Source of the DNA: Blastococcus sp. TF02A-30
GTDB taxonomy: Bacteria > Actinomycetota > Actinomycetes > Mycobacteriales > Geodermatophilaceae
Direction of reading: 5' to 3'
Assembly (NCBI RefSeq): GCF_003319185.1
Contig: NZ_QOHJ01000001.1
Coordinates: 434,001-498,000, forward strand
Length of the DNA: 64,000 bases
This document shows positions 24,386 to 32,710 of this stretch, piece after piece. The position numbers and the translations under genes are program-made. The notes under the pieces were generated by a model. That model was given only the letters and a program-made list of their open reading frames with translations. It made no database searches and was not told where the DNA came from. Numbering within the stretch: the stretch's first letter is position 1; each line of letters opens with the position of its first letter.

Positions 24386-25084
24386 GTGCCCGTCGTGCGC
24401 AACGACCCTGCCCAGTACGACGAGCTCGCCGACCAGTGGTGGCGGCCCGCCGGCGGTTTCGCGGCGCTGCACTGGCTGGCCGCCTCGCGCGCCGAGCACA
24501 TCCCGCCCGCGGCCTCGCCCGGGGCGCTGCTGGTCGATCTCGCCTGCGGTGGCGGGCTGATGGCCCCGCACGTCGCCCGCCTCGGGTACCGGCACGTCGG
24601 CGTCGACCTGGGCGAGCGCGGGCTGCGGGTGGCCGGGGACCACGGGGTGCTGCCGGTCCGCGGCTCGGTGCTGGCGGTGCCGCTGGCCGATGGCTGCGCC
24701 GACGTCGTCGTCGCCGGTGAGGTCCTCGAGCACGTGGACGACGACGTCGCCGTCCTGGCCGAGTGCGCGCGGTTGCTGCGGCCCGGCGGGACGCTGGTGC
24801 TCGACGCGCTGGCCGACACCCGCATCGGCCGCTTCCTCATGGTGACCGTGGGCGAGCGCCTGCCCGGGGGGCCGCCGCCGGGCATCCACGACCCGGAGCT
24901 CTTCGTCGACCGGGGACGGCTGCTCGCGGCCGCGGACCGGCTCGGGCTGGACCTCACCCTGGTCGGGCTGCGCCCGTCGCTGCGGCAGGCGGTGGCGTGG
25001 AAGCTCGGCCGCAGGGAGGGTGTCACCATGAAGCCGATCCGGTCCACGGCGGTGGTCTTCGCCGGCTACGGCCGCAAGCGCTGA
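24386..25084 (+). CDS. Class I SAM-dependent methyltransferase (UbiG/UbiE-like)
   Basis: A 232-residue methyltransferase. Motif I is VDLACGGGLMAPHVA (about residues 50-64), followed by GVDLGERGL (motif post I), ADVVVAGEVLEHVDD (motif II) and LLRPGGTLVLDAL (motif III). The start block YDELADQWWRPAGGFAALHWL resembles UbiG-type O-methyltransferases of small phenolic or quinone compounds. GTG 24386 lies 5 nt after the DUF3140 stop. Position just before a type III polyketide synthase suggests it methylates the polyketide product; that is inference. Confidence 0.85.
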   Translation: MPVVRNDPAQYDELADQWWRPAGGFAALHWLAASRAEHIPPAASPGALLVDLACGGGLMAPHVARLGYRHVGVDLGERGLRVAGDHGVLPVRGSVLAVPLADGCADVVVAGEVLEHVDDDVAVLAECARLLRPGGTLVLDALADTRIGRFLMVTVGERLPGGPPPGIHDPELFVDRGRLLAAADRLGLDLTLVGLRPSLRQAVAWKLGRREGVTMKPIRSTAVVFAGYGRKR

Positions 25085-25109
25085 GCGGGCACCGGTGCCC
25101 GGGCGCACG

Positions 25110-25157
25110 TACCGTCGGACCATGACGCCGAGCCCGTGCGCCGAGGAGGCCTCGTGA
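25110..25157 (+). promoter_or_regulatory. Leader peptide with own -10, overlapping the PKS start
   Basis: TACCGT at 25110-25115 fits a TANNNT -10. Six nt later ATG 25122 opens an 11-codon ORF, MTPSPCAEEAS, whose TGA (25155-25157) overlaps the GTG start of the type III PKS by GTGA. The arrangement suggests a leaderless mRNA beginning with a short coupled upstream ORF; the AGGAGG inside it is the ribosome site of the PKS gene. Confidence 0.5.
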
Positions 25158-26182
25158 CCGCCGCCGTCGTGACCGGGCTGGGTTCGGCCCTCCCCGCGCC
25201 GCTGGAGCAGCAGGCGGCCTGGGACGGATTCTTCGCCGACCACTACGCCGGCGTGCGCGCCGCCCGCCGGATCTTCCTCGGGGCGGGGGTGCGCCGCCGC
25301 CACGCCGTCGCCAACCCCATGGACGAGGACCTCAGCGGCTGGGGCACCGGCGCCCGGATGGCCCGCTACGTCCAGGAGGCGCTGCCGCTCGGCAAGCAGG
25401 CGGTCGCCGGTGCCCTCGACGCGGCCGGCCTGGCCCCGGACGACGTCGGGCTGTTCGCCGTCGCCACCTGCACCGGCTACGCGACACCCGGCCTGGACAT
25501 CCGGCTGGCCAGCGACCTCGGCATGCCGCCGGGGCTGCAGCGGCTGCTCGTGGGCCACATGGGCTGCTACGCCGCCATCCCGGGGCTGGCCGCGGTCTCC
25601 GACTTCGTCGCGGCCCGTTCCCGGCCGGCGGTGCTGCTGTGCTGCGAGCTGACCAGCCTGCACGTCCAGCCGGCCCAGGCCGACCTCGAGCAGGTGGTGG
25701 CGCACGCCCTGTTCTCCGACGCCGCGGCTGCCGTGGTGGTGGAGCCCGGGGCCGGCCGCGGACGCCGGGTCGCCGGCGTGGTGGCCCGCACCGACGCCTC
25801 GACCGCCGACCACATGACCTGGGACGTCACCGACCTGGGCTTCCGGATGGGGCTGTCCCCCCGGGTCCCCGACGTGCTGTCCCGCCACGTCGGCGACGTC
25901 GTCGACGAGCTGCTGCGCGGCGCCGGGCTGCGGGTCGAGGACGTCGCGGGCTGGGCGGTGCACCCCGGCGGACCGCGGATCATCGATGTCGTCCGCGACG
26001 AGCTGGGGCTGCGCGAGGAGCAGGTGGCCGCCTCCCGGCACGTCCTCGCCGAGCACGGGAACTGCTCCTCGGCCACCGTGCTGCTCGTCCTCCAGGAGAT
26101 GGCCGACGTCGACGGCCCGGTGGTCGCGATGGCCTTCGGTCCCGGGCTCACCCTCTACGCCGCGCTGTTGCTCCCGGCCTGA
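25154..26182 (+). CDS. Type III polyketide synthase (chalcone/stilbene synthase family)
   Basis: A 342-residue homodimeric iterative synthase that extends an acyl-CoA starter with malonyl-CoA and cyclises the product. The catalytic triad is visible: Cys138 in GHMGCYAAIPGL, His270 in WAVHPGGPRIID and Asn303 in EHGNCSSATV. The C-terminal FGPGLTLYAALL loop is also conserved. GTG 25154 has AGGAGG 6 nt upstream. With the methyltransferase it forms a two-enzyme pathway likely making a methylated resorcinol or pyrone lipid; the starter cannot be predicted by eye. Confidence 0.92.
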   Translation: MTAAVVTGLGSALPAPLEQQAAWDGFFADHYAGVRAARRIFLGAGVRRRHAVANPMDEDLSGWGTGARMARYVQEALPLGKQAVAGALDAAGLAPDDVGLFAVATCTGYATPGLDIRLASDLGMPPGLQRLLVGHMGCYAAIPGLAAVSDFVAARSRPAVLLCCELTSLHVQPAQADLEQVVAHALFSDAAAAVVVEPGAGRGRRVAGVVARTDASTADHMTWDVTDLGFRMGLSPRVPDVLSRHVGDVVDELLRGAGLRVEDVAGWAVHPGGPRIIDVVRDELGLREEQVAASRHVLAEHGNCSSATVLLVLQEMADVDGPVVAMAFGPGLTLYAALLLPA

Positions 26183-26189
26183 TGGGGCT

Positions 26190-26217
26190 ACGCTCCGTGA
26201 CGACGGTCACGGAGCGT
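26190..26217. promoter_or_regulatory. Perfect 12-bp inverted repeat before the response regulator
   Basis: ACGCTCCGTGAC (26190-26201) and GTCACGGAGCGT (26206-26217) are exact inverse copies over GACG. It begins 8 nt after the PKS stop and ends 14 nt before the regulator's GTG. It may be a terminator for the PKS operon, an operator for the LuxR-type regulator, or both; no T-tract follows. Confidence 0.6.
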
Positions 26218-26230
26218 GGGGAGGCTGCCC

Positions 26231-26884
26231 GTGGACGACGGAACGCCGACGGTGCGGGTCTTCCTCGTGGACGACCACGAGGTGGTCCGCCGCGGGGTGG
26301 CGGAGCTGCTCGAGGACGAGCCCGGCCTGGTCGTCACCGGTGAGGCCGGGTCCGTCGCCGAGGCCCTGGCCCGGGTGCCCGCCGTCCGTCCCGACGTCGT
26401 GGTCGTCGACATGCGGCTGCCCGACGGCGACGGCGCGGAGCTCTGCCGCAGGCTGCGCGACACCGTGCCCGGGACCCGCTGCCTGGTGCTGACCAGCTAC
26501 GCGGAGAAGGAGGCCTTCACCGCCGCGGTCGAGGCCGGTGCCGCGGGCTTCGTGCTCAAGCAGGTGCGCGGCTCGGCGCTGGTGTCCGCGGTGCGCACGG
26601 TGGCCGGGGGCGGCACCTTGCTGGACGAGGTGCCCGCGACCGGACCCCGCCCGGTGGTGCAACCGGCCCCCGGGAGCGACCGGATGGGCACCCTCACCGA
26701 CCAGGAGCGCACCGTGCTGCGGCTGATCGGCGAGGGGCTGACCAACCGGCAGATCGGCGAGCGGATGGGCCTGGCCGAGAAGACGGTGAAGAACTACACC
26801 AGCCACCTGCTGGCCAAGCTGGGCCTGGAGCGGCGCACCCAGGCCGCCATCCTCGCCACCCAGCTGCGCGACCGGGAGGGCTGA
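26231..26884 (+). CDS. NarL/LuxR-type response regulator (DosR-like)
   Basis: A 217-residue regulator: receiver domain (residues 7-120) with acidic pocket DDHE, phosphoacceptor Asp60 in VVVVDMRLPDG, Thr/Ser in LVLTSY, Lys in FVLKQV; and a C-terminal LuxR HTH (about 150-210; LTDQERTVLRLIGEGLTNRQIGERMGLAEKTVKNYTSHLLAKL). Layout and motifs resemble DosR/DevR. It converges on the histidine kinase gene with 5 nt between stops, so they are very likely partners. GTG 26231 is chosen over upstream in-frame codons lying in the palindrome. Confidence 0.9.
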   Translation: MDDGTPTVRVFLVDDHEVVRRGVAELLEDEPGLVVTGEAGSVAEALARVPAVRPDVVVVDMRLPDGDGAELCRRLRDTVPGTRCLVLTSYAEKEAFTAAVEAGAAGFVLKQVRGSALVSAVRTVAGGGTLLDEVPATGPRPVVQPAPGSDRMGTLTDQERTVLRLIGEGLTNRQIGERMGLAEKTVKNYTSHLLAKLGLERRTQAAILATQLRDREG

Positions 26885-26889
26885 GCAGG

Positions 26890-28521
26890 TCAGGGCAGCG
26901 GGACCTCCCACTCGATCTGCGTCCCCGATCGGCCCGACGTCTCGCGCAGGCAGCCACCCCGCCGCTCCGCGCGGTGGGCGAGGTTGGCCAGGCCGCTGCG
27001 GGCCGCGACCGGCGGCAGCCCGCGGCCGTCATCGGTGACCTGCACCCGCACCGCCCCGTCGATCGTGACGGCGACGACCACCCGCCGGGCACGCGCGTGC
27101 CGGACGACGTTGGTGACCAGCTCCCGCACCACGGCGACGACGTCGGTGACCAGTTCCGCCGGGAGCTTGTCCAGCTCGCCCTGGATGCGCAGGTCGCGCC
27201 GCAGCCCGTGCCCGTCGACCACCGAGCGGACCACCTCGGCCAGCCGCCGGCGCACCCCGCCGTCGGCCGGGTCGTCGATGGCGTGCAGCTCGAAGATCGA
27301 CGTGCGGATGCGCGCGATGGTGCCGTCCAGCTCGTCGACCCGCTCGGCGATGCGCGCGGCGACCTCGGGGTGCTCGGCCTCCAGGGAGCGGCTGATCCGG
27401 TCCAGCGCCAGGCCGGTGGCGTAGATCCGCTGCACCACGTGGTCGTGCAGGTCGCGGGCGATGCGGTCGCGGTCGGCCTGCAACTGCAGCCGGCGCTCCC
27501 GCTGCTGGCTGCGGACGAGCTCCATCGCGACCGTCGCGTGCGCGGCGAACGCGCCGGCCAGCTCCAGCAGCTCCTCGTCGAACGGCGGCCGCCCGCGCCC
27601 GCGCAGCGCCGCCAGGGTGCCCAGCGCCGGTGGGCCGCCGACCGGGATCAGCAGGATGGGGCCGTAGTCCGCGCCGAGCTCGTCGACCAGCTCGCCCGGC
27701 GAGCCCGGGAGCTCCGGGTCCATGACGTCCTCGATCAGCTGGGGGACGCCGGTGCGGTGCGCCGCCGACAGCAGGCCACCGTTCAGCGGGACCTGGACGC
27801 CCTCCACGTCCGCGGCGTCGGGTCCCACCGCGACGTGGACCCGCAGGACGTCGGTCTCCCCCGGGGCGGGCACCATCACCCCCGCGGCCTCCGCGCCGGA
27901 CAGGTCCTTCACGCGGGAGGCGGCGGACCGGAGGACCTCGTCGGGGTCGGCCCCGGAGAGCAGCGCGGTGGCGATGTCCATCCCGGTCTGCCCCCACGCC
28001 CGGTGCCGCTCCGCGCGCTCCAGCAGCCGGGCGTTCTCGATGGCCAGCCCGGCGACCGCGGCCAGCGCCTGGGTCACCTCGACGTCGGCCTCGGTGAACG
28101 CGACGCCCTGCCGCTTCTCGGTCAGGTAGAGGTTGCCGAAGACCGTGTCGTGCACCCGCAGCGGGACGCCGAGGAACGACCGCATCGGTGGGTGCCCGGG
28201 CGGGAACCCGGAGAACGCCGGGTGGGCGGCCATGTCGTCCAGGCGCAGCGTCACCGGCTCCGCCACGAGCAGGCCGAGCAGGCCCTCGCCCGCGGGCAGC
28301 CGGCCGATGAGCCGCTCCTCCTCCTCGCCCATGCCGACGACGACGAACCGGTCCAGCGCGCGCCCGTCGGCCGTGAGCACACCGAGCGCGCCGTAGGTGG
28401 CGTCGACGTGCCGGACGGCGGCGCGCACCACCTCGTGCAGCGTCGCCTCCAGGTGGCTGCCGGAGGCGGCGGCCAGGACCGACGCCGCCAGCTGCGGCGC
28501 GCCGGAGGGGTCGGCGGTCAC
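26890..28521 (-). CDS. GAF-GAF sensor histidine kinase (DosS/DevS-like)
   Basis: A 543-residue soluble kinase. GAF domain 1 (about residues 24-170) contains HPPMRSFLGVPLRVHDTVFGNLYLTEK; the corresponding segment of mycobacterial DosS carries the haem-ligating histidine as I recall it, so a haem-based O2/NO/CO or redox sensor is plausible. GAF 2 spans about 185-330. The HisKA_3 dimerisation helix has the phosphorylated His in DRIARDLHDHVVQRIYATG (about 352), and the HATPase domain has ELVTNVVRHARA and DDGRGLP. Partner is the adjacent response regulator; the neighbouring universal stress protein matches Dos-regulon content. Confidence 0.9.
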   Translation of the reverse strand: MTADPSGAPQLAASVLAAASGSHLEATLHEVVRAAVRHVDATYGALGVLTADGRALDRFVVVGMGEEEERLIGRLPAGEGLLGLLVAEPVTLRLDDMAAHPAFSGFPPGHPPMRSFLGVPLRVHDTVFGNLYLTEKRQGVAFTEADVEVTQALAAVAGLAIENARLLERAERHRAWGQTGMDIATALLSGADPDEVLRSAASRVKDLSGAEAAGVMVPAPGETDVLRVHVAVGPDAADVEGVQVPLNGGLLSAAHRTGVPQLIEDVMDPELPGSPGELVDELGADYGPILLIPVGGPPALGTLAALRGRGRPPFDEELLELAGAFAAHATVAMELVRSQQRERRLQLQADRDRIARDLHDHVVQRIYATGLALDRISRSLEAEHPEVAARIAERVDELDGTIARIRTSIFELHAIDDPADGGVRRRLAEVVRSVVDGHGLRRDLRIQGELDKLPAELVTDVVAVVRELVTNVVRHARARRVVVAVTIDGAVRVQVTDDGRGLPPVAARSGLANLAHRAERRGGCLRETSGRSGTQIEWEVPLP

Positions 28522-28644
28522 GGCCGGACCGGACCGGCGGGCGGGGTCACGGCCCGACGGTAGGAGGTCCGGCCGGGCGCGGGAAGCGGTTCGCGGCGGC
28601 GGAGGGGGGAGCTGTCACGGGGCAACGGTCACGGGGGCCGCAGG

Positions 28645-29151
28645 TCATGCCCCCCGGGCGGTGCGGCGGGCCGGCGGGCGGGGCACCGCGGGTCGCAGCA
28701 GGTGCTTGCCGTTGGGGCCGACCACGACCAGGTCCGCCCCGCGGGTCGCGGCGGTCAGGGCGTCGAGCAGCGGGCGCTCGAGGACCGCCGTCCGGGTCGT
28801 GACGGCGACGCCGGTCTCGGTGCGGGCGCGGAGCAGCTGCGCCTCCAGGAGGTCCTCGGCCGCAGCCCGCTCCTCGGGGGAGATGCGGCCCAGGCCCGGC
28901 AGCGGGCCGTCGTCGTCGACGTCGAGCACGCCGACCGCCAGGACGGTGGCCTCACGGCGGGCGGCCTCGCGCAGGGCCCACACCAGGGGACGGTGACCGG
29001 CGGCGTGCGGCTCGACCTCGACCACGATCCAGGGTCGGGGGCGCCGCGGGACCAGGGGCAGCAGGCGCAGCGGCGCGATGCCCGTACCGGCGTCGTCGGA
29101 CGGGTCGTCGCCCGTGCGCTGGGTCTCCTCGGAGGAGCGGGTGGTGCTCAT
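28645..29151 (-). CDS. Universal stress protein family (UspA-like)
   Basis: A 168-residue single Usp domain preceded by a 30-residue hydrophilic tail. Core: WIVVEVEPHAAGHRPLVWALREAARREATVLAVGV at the start of the fold, and RGADLVVVGPNGKHLLRP near the end, which replaces the usual G-x2-G-x9-G(S/T) ATP-binding loop with a shortened version, so nucleotide binding is doubtful. ATG 29151 is the best start, though no strong ribosome site is seen. It follows the DosS-like kinase gene and may be in its regulon. Confidence 0.75.
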   Translation of the reverse strand: MSTTRSSEETQRTGDDPSDDAGTGIAPLRLLPLVPRRPRPWIVVEVEPHAAGHRPLVWALREAARREATVLAVGVLDVDDDGPLPGLGRISPEERAAAEDLLEAQLLRARTETGVAVTTRTAVLERPLLDALTAATRGADLVVVGPNGKHLLRPAVPRPPARRTARGA

Positions 29152-29316
29152 GCCCGGGATCGTGTCGGGCCCTCCGGGTCTCCCCCAGGGCCCAAGGACC
29201 CGGGACGCCGCGGGTTCTCGACGTCCCGTCGACGTTCCGGAAAGGGGGTGGTGCGTGTCCGGACCGACCGTGGTCGGTACCTCGCGCACCGTCAGCGCAT
29301 GCGCGGGCGGGCGCGG

Positions 29317-29335
29317 CTCACCCCGGAGGGGTGAG
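29317..29335. other. 8-bp perfect hairpin in the gap before the GGDEF-EAL gene
   Basis: CTCACCCC (29317-29324), GGA, GGGGTGAG (29328-29335), located 50 nt before the start codon between two divergent genes. It could be an operator or a 5'-leader hairpin. Confidence 0.4.
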
Positions 29336-29384
29336 ACCGGGTGCCCGGTTCAAGGTCGGCGGCCCGCCGTCCGATGCGCCTGGC

Positions 29385-31427
29385 ATGGAACTCGTCCGCC
29401 GGCTGCGCGGCCTCAGCCTGCTGACCCGGTTCGGGGTCGTCAGCCTGCTGCTCACCGTCGCGGTGGGGGTGGTGCTGTCGTCGGTCCTGAGCAGCGCGAT
29501 CAGCGAGCGGGCCCGCGAGCAGGCCGAGTGGACCGCGACCGTCACGGTGCGGCTCGGCCTCCAACCCCAGCTGACGCCCGTGGACCTCGTGGAGGGCCTC
29601 GACGCCGCCCGCCTGGCGCCGGTGGCCCGGGCGGTGCGCCTCGCCGCCGAGGACCTGCGCAGCGGTGGCCGGCGGTTCGACGACCTCGACCCGGTCGCGA
29701 TCACGATCTACAACGGCGAGCGCGTCGTGGTGTGGGCCGACGACCCGGCTCGCATCGGCGCGGTCTCCGGGTCCGACGAACTCGACGGCGCCCTCGCCGG
29801 TGACGTGATCTCGGGCTTCGCGCACTCCGCCGACGACGGCGACGGCAGCGAGGACGGCGAGCGCCGGCTGCTCGAGGTCTACGTGCCCGTCCAGTGGCCG
29901 AACGCGGCGACGCCGGCGGGGGCCGTGGAGGTCTACCTGCCCTACGCGCCGGTGGCCGACGCGGTGGCCGCCGACATCCGCACCCTGACGATCACGCTCG
30001 CGGTCGGGTTGGCGGTCTTCTACGGCGTCCTGTTCCGGTTCGTCGCCTCCGCGTCCAGGCGGATGCAGCGGCAGCGCGAGGAGCTGCGCGACTCCGCCGC
30101 TCGCGACCGGCACCACGCCACGCACGACACGCTCACCGGCCTGCCCAACTGGGTCCTCATGCGCGACCGGCTCGACCAGGCGCTGGCCGCCGCGACCCGG
30201 TCGCGCACCGAGGTGGCCATGCTGCTCATCGACCTGGACCGCTTCAAGGAGATCAACGACTCCCTCGGGCACTCCTACGGCGACGAGCTGCTCCGCCACG
30301 TGGGGCCCCGGCTGCACGCGCTGCTGCGCGAGGGGGACACGGTCGCCCGCCTCGGTGGCGACGAGTTCGCCGTCCTGCTCCCGTCGGTGGAGGGCGTCGC
30401 GGAGGCCGAGGCGGTGGCCGAGCGGTTGCGCGCCGCGCTGCACCAGCCGTTCGACGTCAACGGCGCGGTGCTCGACGTCGAGGCGAGCGTCGGCATCGTG
30501 CTCTCGCCCTGGCACGGGACCGACACCGAGGAGCTCCTGCGCAACGCCGACATCGCCATGCACGTGGCCAAGGAGCGCAAGGCCGGCGCCGTGGTGTACC
30601 GGCCGGAGGAGCACGTGGCCGCCCCGCCGAGCCTCACCGTGCTGGGCGACCTGCGCCGCGCGCTCGACGTCGACGACGAGCTGTTCCTGCACTACCAGCC
30701 GAAGTTCACCCTGGACGGCGAGCGGGTCGAGGGCGCGGAAGCGCTGCTCCGCTGGCGGCACCCCACCCGGGGGCTGGTCCCGCCGGGCGACTTCATCCCG
30801 GTGGCCGAGGGCACCGGGATCATCCTGCAGCTGACCGAGCGCGTGCTCGACCTGGCGCTGGCGCAGCTGAGCCGGTGGCGGGAGGCCGGGGCCGCGCTGC
30901 CCGTCGCGGTCAACCTCTCCACCCGCTGCCTGCTCGACGCGGGGCTGCCGGACCTGGTGCAGCGGCTGCTCGCCGAGCACGGCGTGCCCGCCACGCTGCT
31001 GCGCCTGGAGGTGACGGAGAGCTCGGTCATGGGCGACGCCGCCCGGTGCATGGACGTGCTCCAGCGCCTGCACGACCTGGGCGTGCGGCTGTCCATCGAC
31101 GACTTCGGCACCGGCTACAGCTCGATGGCCTACCTGCGCCGGCTGCCGGTCGACGAGCTGAAGATCGACCGCTCGTTCGTGGGCGGCATGACGACGACCC
31201 CGCACGACGCCGTCCTGGTGCGCACCGCGATCGACCTCGGCCACAACCTGGGCCTGACCGTGGTCGCCGAGGGCGTCGAGGACGCCGACCAGGTGGTGGC
31301 GCTGCGCGCCCTGGGCTGCGACATCGCGCAGGGCTACCACTTCGCCCGTCCGATGCCGGCCGACGAGCTGGGCGCGCTGCTCGCCCGCGTGGGCACGATC
31401 CACGGGGAGCTGCCGGCCGCTCCCTGA
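29385..31427 (+). CDS. Membrane GGDEF-EAL protein (c-di-GMP synthase/phosphodiesterase)
   Basis: A 680-residue sensor. An N-terminal membrane helix (about 10-32) and a second (about 203-225) enclose an extracytoplasmic domain (about 33-200) with acidic loop DDGDGSEDG. The GGDEF domain (about 240-405) has DLDRFKEINDSLGHSYG and an intact GGDEF active site; the EAL domain (about 425-675) has EGAEALLRWRHP, the DDFGTGYSS metal motif, LKIDRSFVGGM and VVAEGVED, so both activities appear possible. ATG 29385 is chosen because upstream codons are out of family. It is followed by an 18-bp terminator and the mobile element. Confidence 0.93.
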   Translation: MELVRRLRGLSLLTRFGVVSLLLTVAVGVVLSSVLSSAISERAREQAEWTATVTVRLGLQPQLTPVDLVEGLDAARLAPVARAVRLAAEDLRSGGRRFDDLDPVAITIYNGERVVVWADDPARIGAVSGSDELDGALAGDVISGFAHSADDGDGSEDGERRLLEVYVPVQWPNAATPAGAVEVYLPYAPVADAVAADIRTLTITLAVGLAVFYGVLFRFVASASRRMQRQREELRDSAARDRHHATHDTLTGLPNWVLMRDRLDQALAAATRSRTEVAMLLIDLDRFKEINDSLGHSYGDELLRHVGPRLHALLREGDTVARLGGDEFAVLLPSVEGVAEAEAVAERLRAALHQPFDVNGAVLDVEASVGIVLSPWHGTDTEELLRNADIAMHVAKERKAGAVVYRPEEHVAAPPSLTVLGDLRRALDVDDELFLHYQPKFTLDGERVEGAEALLRWRHPTRGLVPPGDFIPVAEGTGIILQLTERVLDLALAQLSRWREAGAALPVAVNLSTRCLLDAGLPDLVQRLLAEHGVPATLLRLEVTESSVMGDAARCMDVLQRLHDLGVRLSIDDFGTGYSSMAYLRRLPVDELKIDRSFVGGMTTTPHDAVLVRTAIDLGHNLGLTVVAEGVEDADQVVALRALGCDIAQGYHFARPMPADELGALLARVGTIHGELPAAP

Positions 31428-31436
31428 GCCCGGATG

Positions 31437-31475
31437 CACGTCGCGCCCCGGTCCAGCGGACCGGGGCGCGACGTG
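31437..31475. terminator. 18-bp perfect terminator at the element's left edge
   Basis: Arms 31437-31454 and 31458-31475 are exact inverse copies around a three-base AGC loop. It ends the GGDEF-EAL transcript and, before the element inserted, would have followed the tRNA-Gly gene from the other side. Confidence 0.85.
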
Positions 31476-31480
31476 GTGCC

Positions 31481-31530
31481 TGGAGCGGGTGACGGGAATC
31501 GAACCCGCACTGTCAGCTTGGGAAGCTGAT
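31481..31530 (-). repeat. Left attachment site: displaced 3' part of tRNA-Gly
   Basis: These 50 bp equal 48654-48703 except at 31495 and 31505, which are the two partners of one T-stem pair (see findings). They contain anticodon arm, T arm and acceptor 3' end with CCA of a tRNA-Gly(CCC). The gene 5' half is missing here, though CGGGTT-like sequence at 31544-31550 can pair with the acceptor strand. This is the original host 3' end pushed aside by integration. Confidence 0.85.
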
Positions 31531-31589
31531 TGATCTAAGGGCAAACCCGCTGTTCAGAGCCATGGTCGACGCGCTGAGGGGACGTTCCA

Positions 31590-31606
31590 TGACCTCATCG
31601 TGACCT
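31590..31606. repeat. Left arm-type repeat pair
   Basis: TGACCT at 31590-31595 and 31601-31606, separated by five bases, both on the + strand, about 60 bp inside the left attachment site. The same spacing recurs at 48532-48548. Likely binding sites of integrase arm domain or excisionase. Confidence 0.5.
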
Positions 31607-31661
31607 AGCGCCTCCGGTTGCCAGCAGATGCGTGCGGGCTGCTCGGGGTTGACGGTCACGC

Positions 31662-32642
31662 TCAACGCCATAAAGACGAGGTCCGCCACCCCTGGGGGAA
31701 GCCCATCTCGGCCAGGGTCCGTGCGGTGGGCGGCAGAGCTGTTGTCAGCAGGGCCACGAGATCGTCGCGCCACCCCTCCCACGCGTCGTCGTCAACGACC
31801 TCCGCGAGGAGGAAGAGCATGAGACACAGGGGACCGAAGACCCGGGAGACCTGGGCCGTCGGCCCGGTGCGCAGGTGTGCCAGTGGGCCGATCGAGCGCA
31901 GGTGAGCCGTGGCGAGTTGGACGTCCATGTTCCGGTTCCACAGCCGCGAGTGGTGGGCGCAAGTGTTGCGCAGGTAGTTGATCACTCGCAGCCAGTTGGT
32001 GAGGACTGCGCCGTTACCTCGCCCCCTGACGTCGAGCGCGCCGAAGTCGGCGGCGATCTCATCGCGGTCGCGGCTCTTGAGGCCGCTGTAGAGCGTGGAG
32101 ACTCCGCCGAAGTCCAGAATCTCGGTCACCACCCAGGCTGGCAGCCGGCCGTCGTACTTGGAGCGGAAGTGCTCGACGAAGTCCTCACGGGAGCGCTGCT
32201 GCGCGTCATGCATGCGGCGGAGCCACTCCTGGTATCGGCTGGGCTTCCCCGAGGTGAGCGGTTGGTCGAAGCGAGCGTCCAGGTTCACCGGATCCAGGTG
32301 GGCGTAGGCGCCGCGACGGCCGAGGACGTGGCCGACCTGTACGCGGGCCGCGATCTCGATGCGCTCCAAGGCATCGAGCAGGTGCAGCTTCAGGCGCCGG
32401 TCGAAGTCGTACAGGCCGATGATCTGGTCGAGGCTGGTGCCCGAAATGAACTCGTCGGCTCGTCCGACGCCGGTCGGGCTGGGCTGGCGGTAGGGATACC
32501 AGTAGCCGCTGAGCCGGTAGTAGCCGACGGTTTGCAGGGCGCGTTCCGCGTGCTGTGGGTCGGGAATGACGAGTCCGCGCGAGGCCAGCAGCCTCACCTG
32601 GGCCGGTAGGTCCAGGTGAGGCTTGGTGTACGGCGCAGGCAA
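31662..32642 (-). CDS. Abi family (AbiD/AbiF, Abi_2) abortive-infection protein
   Basis: A 326-residue Abi_2 protein. The N-terminus PYTKPHLDLPAQVRLLASRGL, then YYRLSGYWYPYR (about 42-53), LYDFDRRLKLHLLDALERIEIAAR (about 80-105), and the HEPN RNase-type motif RNTCAHHSRLWNR (about 225-237, pattern R-x4-H) are diagnostic. Such proteins cause growth arrest upon phage infection, presumably by RNA cleavage, and the HEPN AbiF lineage is related to Cas13 effectors. TTG 32642 follows AGGAGAGG; the frame reaches 32669 but then overlaps the terminator. Its start lies only 25 nt behind a hairpin plus U-tract. Confidence 0.9.
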   Translation of the reverse strand: MPAPYTKPHLDLPAQVRLLASRGLVIPDPQHAERALQTVGYYRLSGYWYPYRQPSPTGVGRADEFISGTSLDQIIGLYDFDRRLKLHLLDALERIEIAARVQVGHVLGRRGAYAHLDPVNLDARFDQPLTSGKPSRYQEWLRRMHDAQQRSREDFVEHFRSKYDGRLPAWVVTEILDFGGVSTLYSGLKSRDRDEIAADFGALDVRGRGNGAVLTNWLRVINYLRNTCAHHSRLWNRNMDVQLATAHLRSIGPLAHLRTGPTAQVSRVFGPLCLMLFLLAEVVDDDAWEGWRDDLVALLTTALPPTARTLAEMGFPQGWRTSSLWR

Positions 32643-32666
32643 GAACGTCCTCTCCTGGCGTCCGAG

Positions 32667-32710
32667 CAAAAGAAAACCAGCCCGTGATCACGAGGGATCA
32701 GAGGGGCTGG
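32667..32710 (-). terminator. Hairpin with U-tract directly upstream of abi
   Basis: On the minus strand CCAGCCC (32710-32704) pairs with GGGCTGG (32683-32677), with an inner 5-bp stem GATCA/TGATC type (32700-32696 with 32689-32685), followed immediately by TTTTCTTTT. It is the only textbook U-tailed terminator I see in this GC-rich window. It may end the integrase transcript, and/or end a short RNA that precedes abi. Confidence 0.85.

Noticed and set aside
31481-31550. A second functional tRNA-Gly
   Set aside because: No D arm can form between the acceptor-like and anticodon parts; it is only the displaced 3' half.
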